A DNA stretch of 13,383 nucleotides. It comes from Firmicutes bacterium UBA4874 (GTDB taxonomy: Bacteria > Bacillota > Clostridia > Caldicoprobacterales > DTU083). The notes under the pieces are model-generated. The model worked only from the letters and a program-made list of their open reading frames with translations. It was not told the DNA's origin and searched no databases. Both the position numbers and the translations under genes were made by a program. The stretch covers positions 21,774 through 35,156 of the forward strand of contig DHDO01000109.1 of assembly GCA_002399435.1 (NCBI GenBank). Direction: 5' to 3'. Positions 6,982 to 13,383 of this stretch are shown piece after piece (the first letter of the stretch is position 1; each line of letters begins with the position of its first letter).

Positions 6982-6988
6982 AGCTAAT

Positions 6989-8953
6989 TTGCTTGTTGGT
7001 ATACAGGATGAGATTTTGAGACTCCATTCGATGGGGCTACTCAAGCAGCTCCTTGCAGATAAAACTACGAAGACAAACATTATTTGGGCGACCGATGCCT
7101 ATCAGGAGCTTGGAGCTGACTATCAGCGGGACAAGGAAATGCAGGCGCAGCTGATTACCGGGCAGAATTCCGATGTTATCAAAACACGAGCCAGAAAAGC
7201 TATGGAACAGCAGTCTGAGCGGACACGGAAGCATGCCGAAGTGTTTACACCGATCTGTATTTGCCATAATATGGTCAGTTACGCCGATGCCGTATGGTTT
7301 GGAGAGGCAGATGCATTTTTAAACGGTGAGCAACCAACAGGGCGTGTCCAGTTTCCAAAGAGGCGCAGGTGGCAGCATTATGTGGATGCCAGACGGCTGG
7401 AGATTACCTGCGGCGAAGCTCCTTATCTGGTCAATCGCTACAGTGTCTCCACCGGAGAAGGCATTACGTTGCAAAATCGGCAGGGTATTCTGGACAGGAA
7501 GCTGCGGATAGTGAGCGAGAATGCAGCCGATGAAGCTGAATGGTTGAAATGGGCGCTCAGGGCTTTTCAGGCCACTTATGGATATGAGTTTCAAGGCGAT
7601 AATCTGCTGATTGCGCGGGTCAATCTGTTGATGACTTTTGAAGAGTATCTGTACGCACAATGGAAGCGAAAACCGACTGCTGCCGAATACCGGCAGATCG
7701 TCAAAACCATCGTCTGGAATATCTGGCAGATGGATGGACTGAGCGGAACGATTCCCTATTGTAAGACTGAGGAAGAATTCCATCAGGTCGGCCTTTTTGA
7801 GTGGTTTGACAGCGAGGAGTATCAGGAAAAAGCAAACCAGCAGCCCCACTGCCGTATCTACGACTGGCGGCGGGAAAACAGTCTGGAATATCAGAATGTA
7901 AACAAAGGTGGGAGAAATATGAAGTTCGACTTTGTGATTGGAAATCCACCCTATCAAGATGAAACGATAGGCGATAATGATACATATGCGCCACCCATTT
8001 ATAATCATTTTATGGATGAAGCGTATAAAATTGGTGAAAAAGTTGAATTGATTCATCCGGCAAGATTCCTGTTTAATGCTGGTAGTACACCAAAAGCGTG
8101 GAATCAAAAGATGCTGCATGATCCACATTTTAAAATAATACATTACGAATCTGATAGTGGTAAGGTGTTCTTCAATACTGATATTAAGGGTGGCATAGTT
8201 ATCTCATATCGAGATTGCAATGAGGATTTTGGGGCAATAGATACATTCACTCCGTATGACGAATTGAATAGTATTCTCGGAAAAGTCAGGAAGAGCGATG
8301 GATTCGTGAGCTTCAGTACAATTATTGTGACAAGCTATGCGTATCACTTTTCGGAGCAATTATATATTGATTTTCCAAAGCTTAGAGGGGCATTGAGTAA
8401 GGGGCATGAATTTGACCTCAAATCTAATGTTTTTGAGAAAATGCCGGAAGCCTTTTTTGAAGAAAAGCCACAAGACGGTAAAAAATATATCCGTATTCTT
8501 GGACGCATAAACAATGAACGTCATTATAAGTATATACTTGAAGATTATGTTAAAGATGTGATTAATTTACATTACTATAAAGTGTTCCTGCCAGGAGCTA
8601 CAGGAACAGGACAGTACGGAGAGACAATCGCGCTTCCATTCATAGGTGTTCCGGGAGATGGCTCGACAGAAACTTTCTTAAGCATTGGAAAGTTTGAGTT
8701 ACAGTATGAGGCTGAAAATGTAGCAAAATACATTAAATGTAAATTTACACGAGCGATGTTTGGAATACTAAAACGAACCCAGGCAAACACACCTGGAAAG
8801 TGGCAATGCGTTCCCCTCCAGGACTTCACTTCTACTTCCGACATCGACTGGTCAAAATCCATTGCCGAAATTGACCGTCAGCTTTATGTGAAATATGGTC
8901 TGGATGAGGATGAAGTGGCTTTTATCGAGTCTCATGTAAAGGAGATGGTGTGA
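6989..8953 (+). CDS. Eco57I-class N6-adenine DNA methyltransferase of a restriction-modification-like system
   Basis: This 654-residue gamma-class adenine methyltransferase is expected to move a methyl group from SAM to N6 of adenine in a specific DNA site. EVFTP at 84-88 is motif X, LEITCGEAPY at 137-146 stands where motif I (SAM loop) is expected, GYEFQGDNLL at 198-207 fits the next motif, and NPPY at 319-322 is the catalytic motif IV. The region from ~325 to ~610 would be the target-recognition domain. It is clearly more AT-rich than the flanks (60-base counts: 55% GC at 7381-7440, 32% at 7981-8040, 18% at 8521-8580). No nuclease motif was seen in this protein, so cleavage presumably rests with the partner. 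The start is TTG 6989 with AAAGGAGG. An internal ATG at 7919, just before NPPY, would lose motifs X and I and is not preferred. The stop is one base before the next ATG, so the two genes form one operon. Confidence 0.92.
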   Translation: MLVGIQDEILRLHSMGLLKQLLADKTTKTNIIWATDAYQELGADYQRDKEMQAQLITGQNSDVIKTRARKAMEQQSERTRKHAEVFTPICICHNMVSYADAVWFGEADAFLNGEQPTGRVQFPKRRRWQHYVDARRLEITCGEAPYLVNRYSVSTGEGITLQNRQGILDRKLRIVSENAADEAEWLKWALRAFQATYGYEFQGDNLLIARVNLLMTFEEYLYAQWKRKPTAAEYRQIVKTIVWNIWQMDGLSGTIPYCKTEEEFHQVGLFEWFDSEEYQEKANQQPHCRIYDWRRENSLEYQNVNKGGRNMKFDFVIGNPPYQDETIGDNDTYAPPIYNHFMDEAYKIGEKVELIHPARFLFNAGSTPKAWNQKMLHDPHFKIIHYESDSGKVFFNTDIKGGIVISYRDCNEDFGAIDTFTPYDELNSILGKVRKSDGFVSFSTIIVTSYAYHFSEQLYIDFPKLRGALSKGHEFDLKSNVFEKMPEAFFEEKPQDGKKYIRILGRINNERHYKYILEDYVKDVINLHYYKVFLPGATGTGQYGETIALPFIGVPGDGSTETFLSIGKFELQYEAENVAKYIKCKFTRAMFGILKRTQANTPGKWQCVPLQDFTSTSDIDWSKSIAEIDRQLYVKYGLDEDEVAFIESHVKEMV

Positions 8954-8954
8954 T

Positions 8955-11900
8955 ATGGCAGTGCAGATACAAAGTTTCATACGTGTTGTCCCGATGATCT
9001 ATGCCTACAATACTCCGGGTGTCTCCTATCATGATGGCTGGACAAAAGTAGGATATACAGAAAAGCAATCGGTACAGCAAAGAATTCAGCAGCAGACACA
9101 TACCGCAAACATCCGTTGGGTGCTTGCATGGCAAGATAATGCCATGTTCAAGGATGGCTCCGGTGAGTATTTTACCGACCATGATTTCCATGATTATCTG
9201 AAAACAGTACAGGTACAGCGGGAATTGGGTACGGAGTGGTTTCATGCAGATGGCAGGCAGCTGCATGCTTATTTCTGCGCTTTTGCCAACAGAACGACGG
9301 CGAAATCCGCAGAAAAAGCCACGTACGACTTGCGAAAGGAACAGCTGGATGCTGTAAAAATGACGGCAGAGTATTTCCAAAATGGCGGCACGGAATTTTT
9401 GTGGAATGCAAAGCCACGGTTTGGCAAGACACTGACTTCTTATGACCTGATCCGGCAGATGGGTTTTACCAAGGTGCTGATCGTTACCAACCGCCCCAGC
9501 GTTTCCAACTCATGGGCAGATGATTTTCGCAAATTCATTGGCTGGCACGGCAAGTTCGTTTTTGTGTCGGATACGGATGCGCTCAAAGGTAAGCCGGGTG
9601 TTCTCAGCCGGTATGAGTATCTGAAAAAATTGCCTGCGGATGAGGATTGCAATCAGGTCATGGTGGCGTTTGAGTCTCTGCAAGGTTTGAAAGGCTCTGT
9701 CTACTTTGGCGGCGCATTCGATAAGCTCAAATGGATGAGCGAGCTGAAGTTTGACCTCCTGATCGTGGATGAAGCGCAGGAAGGTGTTGATACCATGCGC
9801 ACCGACCGAGCGTTCCGGAACATCAGCCGGAAACATACGCTGTATCTATCTGGCACGCCATTCAAGGCACTGGCCAGCGAACAGTTCTCGAAAGAGCAGA
9901 TTTTCAACTGGTCATATGCAGACGAACAGGAAGCCAAGGTGTCATGGGATAAGGATGAATACAATCCTTATGAGCCTCTGCCTCGCCTTGCAATGTACAC
10001 CTATCAGCTCTCCAATATGATCTATGAGCAGGTGCAGAAAGGGCTTGATCTGTCTGGAGAGGACGGCAGCGTAGACTATGCGTTCGATCTTAACGAATTT
10101 TTCTCTACAAATGAAAGCGAGAATTTTGTTCATGAGGAGGAAATAAAGAAATTTCTCCATGCGCTGTCTACCAATGAAAAGTATCCTTATTCAACACCGG
10201 AACTGCGGGAGGAGTTGTCGCACACATTATGGCTGCTGAACCGGGTGGCAAGTGCGAAGGCATTGGCGAAGCTGCTTAAAAAAGATCCGGTATTTTGCGA
10301 GTATGAAATTGTGCTGGCTGCAGGAGATGGCAAATTGGACGATGAGAAAGCGGCGATTGAAGCCTATGATCGGGTAAAAAAAGCGATTGCTTCCCATGAT
10401 AAGACCATCACGCTGAGTGTTGGACAGCTGACGGTGGGTGTTACCATCCCGGAGTGGAGCGGTGTGCTCATGCTGTGCAACCTGCAAAGCCCGTCTTCCT
10501 ATATGCAAGCGGCATTCCGGGCGCAGAATCCCTGCGTTGTCACAAAGAACGGTCAGCGGATGATGAAAGAGACGGCCTATGTATTTGATTTTGATCCGGC
10601 ACGGACGCTGATTATTTTTGATGAATTTGCTAACAATCTGTCGCCGGATATGGTGGACGGCAAAGGCATAGGGGATGACCGAAAAGACAACATACGGCGG
10701 CTGTTGAATTTCTTCCCGGTTCTGGGTGAGGACGATCAGGGGCGCATGGTGGAACTGAATGCAGCACAGGTGCTGTCTATCCCCAGACAGCTGAAAAGTC
10801 AGGATGTTGTCCGGCATGGTTTTATGTCGAATTTCCTGTTCCAGAATATCAGCAATGTCTTTGGTGCGCCGGGTATCGTGAAGGAGATTGTAGAAAAGCT
10901 GACTCCTGCACATAGAGACCCGAAGAAACGGAATCAGAAGAATTTACAGCATATTTCCGATGTGCCTGTGGATGAGGATGGCGAGGTTGATGTCCCGAAT
11001 GAGATCATAGTTGGCAAGGTGCAGGGGCTGTTCGGCGAAAAGCACTACGAGGAAATGACAGAAGGGTTTGAGCCGCAGCTTTCTCATCTTGCCGAAAGCG
11101 GCAGTGCTTCAGCTGTGGATCAGTCCATGAAAAAGCTGGCGGATACGGTCAAGGAAAAAATCAAGCAGGAAGTCGTTGCTCCGGTTGTAGATGCCTATGA
11201 AGTGAAAAAGGGCCAGAACCGTATGGAGCGGCAGGTGGAAAACGAGATTGACCGGAAGTTTGAACAGATTCACGGCGATTATGCACAGCAGACTAATATT
11301 GCAAAGGCTGAATTTGAGCAAAAGCAGCAGATGGCAGAAACGCAGGGCGAGGTTAAGGAGGCAGAGGAAGAGTATAAATCCAGAATGGATAATGCTCTGA
11401 AGAAGTTGATAGAAGCGGCGCAGACCGCTGTGCAGGATACCATTCAGAATAAGCCGACTGAGCTGGTCGAGCGCATGGAGAAGCACAAGGCAGAGGAAGA
11501 GAAAAAATCCGTTGAGGATTCCGTCCGTGCCCATCTGCGGGGCTTTGCAAGGACGATTCCGAGCTTCATCATGGCATATGGTGACGGGTACCTGAAGCTC
11601 CGGAATTTTGACGAATATACAGAAGCCGATGTATTTGAAGAAGTGACGGGTATTACAGAGGATGATTTCCGTTTTCTCCGGGACGGCGGTGAGTACGAGG
11701 ACCTTGAAACCGGAACCAAAGAACACTTTGACGGGCATCTGTTTGATGAAACTGTATTTAATGATTCCATCGAGGAGTTTTGGAAAAAGAAGCGGGATCT
11801 GGAGGATTATTTTGATGAAACGCACACGGAGGACATATTCGATTACATTCCTCCGCAGAAAACAAACCAGATTTTCACGTCCCACTGGGTGGTAAAAAAA

Positions 11901-12263
11901 ATGGTAGATGAACTGGAGCAGAACAATCCGGGCTGCTTTGATGATTCGACCAATACTTTTGCAGACCTGTATATGAAGTCCGGGCTTTATATCACAGAAA
12001 TTGTCAAGCGGTTGTTCCGGTCTGAGAAGATGAGAGCCCAGTTTCCGGATGATGGCGAGCGTGTCCGACATATCCTGCAGCATCAGGTCTACGGTATGGC
12101 ACCGACCAGAATCATCTACCTGATTTCTACGAATTATATTTTGGGATTTGATGAGCAGCTGAAATTGGAAACAAAAAATTTTGTTCAGGCGGATACGGCA
12201 CAGGCCGCGAAAGACGGAAAGCTGGATAAGTTGGTAAATAATTTTTTTCCTGGCCTCTCCTGA
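8955..12263 (+). CDS. GIY-YIG nuclease / DEAD-like helicase / methyltransferase-like protein
   Basis: This is a 1102-residue, multi-domain DNA-processing protein. Residues 14-82 look like a T5orf172-type GIY-YIG nuclease: MIYAY (14-18), KVGYT (31-35), R43 and E71 sit where catalytic residues are expected. A two-lobe RecA-type helicase follows: KPRFGKT (153-159) as a variant Walker A, DEAQ (272-275), SGTP (299-302), and QAAFRAQNP (518-526) in the motif VI position. Residues ~755-855 are charged and heptad-like, probably a coiled coil. The C-terminus (~965-1102) resembles the front of an N6 methyltransferase: IFTSHWVVKKM (973-983, motif X-like) and ADLYMKSG (1003-1010, motif I-like), but it ends before any NPPY. 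It is therefore probably the translocating restriction subunit paired with the upstream methyltransferase. ATG 8955 follows AAAGGAG and sits one base after the previous stop. Cleavage and phage defence are inferred, not shown. Confidence 0.88.
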   Translation: MAVQIQSFIRVVPMIYAYNTPGVSYHDGWTKVGYTEKQSVQQRIQQQTHTANIRWVLAWQDNAMFKDGSGEYFTDHDFHDYLKTVQVQRELGTEWFHADGRQLHAYFCAFANRTTAKSAEKATYDLRKEQLDAVKMTAEYFQNGGTEFLWNAKPRFGKTLTSYDLIRQMGFTKVLIVTNRPSVSNSWADDFRKFIGWHGKFVFVSDTDALKGKPGVLSRYEYLKKLPADEDCNQVMVAFESLQGLKGSVYFGGAFDKLKWMSELKFDLLIVDEAQEGVDTMRTDRAFRNISRKHTLYLSGTPFKALASEQFSKEQIFNWSYADEQEAKVSWDKDEYNPYEPLPRLAMYTYQLSNMIYEQVQKGLDLSGEDGSVDYAFDLNEFFSTNESENFVHEEEIKKFLHALSTNEKYPYSTPELREELSHTLWLLNRVASAKALAKLLKKDPVFCEYEIVLAAGDGKLDDEKAAIEAYDRVKKAIASHDKTITLSVGQLTVGVTIPEWSGVLMLCNLQSPSSYMQAAFRAQNPCVVTKNGQRMMKETAYVFDFDPARTLIIFDEFANNLSPDMVDGKGIGDDRKDNIRRLLNFFPVLGEDDQGRMVELNAAQVLSIPRQLKSQDVVRHGFMSNFLFQNISNVFGAPGIVKEIVEKLTPAHRDPKKRNQKNLQHISDVPVDEDGEVDVPNEIIVGKVQGLFGEKHYEEMTEGFEPQLSHLAESGSASAVDQSMKKLADTVKEKIKQEVVAPVVDAYEVKKGQNRMERQVENEIDRKFEQIHGDYAQQTNIAKAEFEQKQQMAETQGEVKEAEEEYKSRMDNALKKLIEAAQTAVQDTIQNKPTELVERMEKHKAEEEKKSVEDSVRAHLRGFARTIPSFIMAYGDGYLKLRNFDEYTEADVFEEVTGITEDDFRFLRDGGEYEDLETGTKEHFDGHLFDETVFNDSIEEFWKKKRDLEDYFDETHTEDIFDYIPPQKTNQIFTSHWVVKKMVDELEQNNPGCFDDSTNTFADLYMKSGLYITEIVKRLFRSEKMRAQFPDDGERVRHILQHQVYGMAPTRIIYLISTNYILGFDEQLKLETKNFVQADTAQAAKDGKLDKLVNNFFPGLS

Positions 12264-12511
12264 TAAAACGGTGGGGCGCTACTGGATAAGGCCGGCATAA
12301 AATCCGCCGTTTGAGATTCCTTCCTTCCTGAAAATAGGAGAGGGGACCGGCAGGGGTGGAATGGCAGATATGCCTAAACTCGAGCAGGAAGTGCAGGCAG
12401 AGAGACAACTGCACCATTGAATGAAGAAGATCATGATGAATGATATTACAATATTATCCGAATCATAGAAATGATGTGCAGCAGAAATAGTATTCCATGA
12501 TTTTGTTGAAA
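12264..12511. other. Post-operon stretch without a gene
   Basis: No credible gene was found in these 248 bases. AAACGGTGG (12266-12274) can pair with CCGCCGTTT (12304-12312), nine pairs with one G-U, around a 29-base loop, directly after the stop codon. There is no T run, so it is a weak terminator candidate or a 3' RNA structure. A 19-codon open stretch at 12361-12420 has no ribosome site of quality and no recognisable product. Confidence 0.4.
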
Positions 12512-12541
12512 GGCTGGAGTAAAATATACTCCGCCTTTTTT
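12512..12541 (+). terminator. Intrinsic terminator of the restriction-modification-like operon
   Basis: GGC and GGAGTA (12512-12521, one bulged T between them) pair with TACTCC and GCC (12527-12535), followed by six T at 12536-12541. The T run places it on the + strand. On the other strand the tail is only three T, so it may also slow the convergent DUF1343 transcript but weakly. Confidence 0.75.
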
Positions 12542-12579
12542 CTCTCTGATTATCAAATGCATGGCCTGAAGCGGTCCTG

Positions 12580-13383
12580 TCAATCGTAGATCCGGTATTT
12601 CAGATGAACTGGGCGAAATGCAGCAGCTTCCTTGCTCCATTTGTTCAGGATTTGATCGGCGGAGAGCTTGCCTTCCCGCAAATCCGTGTTCCCGGATGCA
12701 AGGTCAATATGATAATGTCCCCCTTTGGAAGACGGCGGATTAAATGCAAACTGCCCTGGGTACATTTCCCGGATCGTGCACATAAGCCGCACTCCAAGCT
12801 CTACGGCACGGACTGCTTTGGGCTCTTTAATATGGATCTGTACCCCATAGCAGCATTTTCCGGCGTGTTTTCCAAAGGAAGGGATGAAAAATGCCGGACT
12901 GAACGCAAGACCGGGACAGTGTTCCCGGTTCATCTGATCGGAAAGTGCAATCGGATTGATATATGGTGCGCCGATTGTGGTAAAGGGAGTGGTGGTTCCG
13001 CGCCCTTCTGAAACATTTGTTCCGGAGAACAGGCAGGTTCCGTTGTAAACCAGAATGGAATCGAGAGTAGGCAGATTGGGACTGGGTTTGACAAAAGGCA
13101 GACCGGTTTCATTGAAATACATTTCACGGTTCCAGCCCTGCACGGGAATCACAACCAGGTCGCAGTGCAGATGATGCTCGCCGTTGTAATACTGTGCCAT
13201 TTCACCCATTGTCCAGCTGTGACGAATCGGGATTTGCGTCAGTCCAATAAAGGAAAGCAGATCCTTTGTATGGCAGTTGCCTTCCAGCACGGCTCCGCCG
13301 ATTGGATTGGGGCGGTCCAGCACCACCATCTTTTTGTCCGCAGCTGCACAGGCACGCATGGCATAAAAGAGAGTGGAAGCATA
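12580..13383 (-). CDS. DUF1343 (YbbC/NamZ-like) exo-beta-N-acetylmuramidase, N-terminus beyond the window
   Basis: The minus-strand frame is open to the right edge (YASTLFYAMRACAAADKK), so the Met at 13359 is internal. About 267 residues are visible from a family of about 400; the N-terminal third is missing. Conserved blocks are LDRPNPIGG, RHSWTMGEMA, VVIPVQGW, SPNLPTLDS, YNGTCLFSGTNVSEGRGTTTPF and the C-terminal KYRIYD. Characterised NamZ enzymes remove terminal N-acetylmuramic acid from non-reducing ends of peptidoglycan fragments, acting with NagZ and an amidase in cell-wall turnover. Whether this copy is exported cannot be judged because the signal-peptide region is off the edge. The gene converges on the restriction-modification-like operon, with the terminator at 12512-12541 between them. 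Confidence 0.92.
   Translation of the reverse strand, partial: YASTLFYAMRACAAADKKMVVLDRPNPIGGAVLEGNCHTKDLLSFIGLTQIPIRHSWTMGEMAQYYNGEHHLHCDLVVIPVQGWNREMYFNETGLPFVKPSPNLPTLDSILVYNGTCLFSGTNVSEGRGTTTPFTTIGAPYINPIALSDQMNREHCPGLAFSPAFFIPSFGKHAGKCCYGVQIHIKEPKAVRAVELGVRLMCTIREMYPGQFAFNPPSSKGGHYHIDLASGNTDLREGKLSADQILNKWSKEAAAFRPVHLKYRIYD

Larger units (their letters stand above)
6564..6988. other. 425-bp AT-rich intergenic region with repeats and hairpins
   Basis: No protein gene is visible between the acetyltransferase and the methyltransferase. The stretch holds an 8-bp inverted repeat (6568-6575 with 6625-6632), an imperfect 30-bp direct repeat, a cluster of short hairpins (6779-6842) and a nested stem-loop at 6904-6970. 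No clean terminator for the upstream gene and no strong promoter pair for the downstream operon could be picked. TATGAT at 6878-6883 is a possible -10 without a good -35. Confidence 0.6.

Noticed and set aside
7919..8953. Internal ATG start giving a separate NPPY-only methyltransferase
   Set aside because: The upstream frame encodes motif X and a motif I-like loop, has a better ribosome site at TTG 6989, and continues without interruption.
11109..12083. Minus-strand open frame of 324 codons with Leu/Phe-rich stretches resembling membrane segments
   Set aside because: It is the reverse of the Glu/Lys-rich coiled coil and the methyltransferase-like tail of the helicase, which explains the Leu/Phe bias.
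12240..12312. Frameshift at a seven-T run truncating the helicase C-terminus
   Set aside because: The neighbouring frames give no methyltransferase continuation (no NPPY) and meet stops soon, so there is no sign of a lost longer tail here.

Overview
The window looks like the chromosome of a low-to-mid-GC Firmicute, most likely a gut Clostridia/Lachnospiraceae type. The reasons are strong AGGAGG-like ribosome sites, a TTG start backed by a perfect Shine-Dalgarno, a Gram-positive-type LexA box, and protein families common in that group (the radical-SAM/DUF4130 repair pair, an Eis-like acetyltransferase, a YbbC/NamZ DUF1343 protein). Both edges cut through genes. No rRNA, tRNA, insertion sequence or cas gene was seen.

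Layout, left to right. (1) 1-438: the 3' two thirds of a KDPG-aldolase family gene (+). (2) 468-2312: a 614-residue protein fusing an aminoglycoside-phosphotransferase-like kinase to a second protein-kinase-like domain, with a four-copy 30-bp repeat in its first codons. (3) 2375-4543: a LexA box laid over a TTGACA promoter, then two translationally coupled genes, a radical SAM protein with a helix-hairpin-helix and a DUF4130 protein. The pair reads as an SOS-induced, still uncharacterised DNA repair module. (4) 4530-5195: the C-terminal part of a D-threonine-aldolase-like enzyme lacking its PLP barrel, followed by about 220 bp of apparent decay. (5) 5418-6563: an Eis-like GNAT acetyltransferase. 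(6) 6564-6988: a 425-bp AT-rich intergenic region with a 30-bp direct repeat, a cluster of short hairpins and a nested stem-loop that ends at the ribosome site of the next gene. (7) 6989-12263: a two-gene restriction-modification-like system, an Eco57I-class N6-adenine methyltransferase and an 1102-residue GIY-YIG nuclease / DEAD-like helicase / coiled coil / partial methyltransferase-like protein. (8) 12512-12541: a terminator. (9) 12580-13383: a convergent (-) DUF1343 (NamZ-like) gene running off the right edge.

The two points of most interest are the LexA-controlled radical-SAM/DUF4130 operon, and the restriction-like pair. In the pair the translocating subunit carries the front half of a methyltransferase with no NPPY motif, while the partner carries the NPPY motif inside a sharply AT-rich, probably exchanged, target-recognition segment. 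The rest looks like ordinary metabolic or cell-wall genes with some decay between them.
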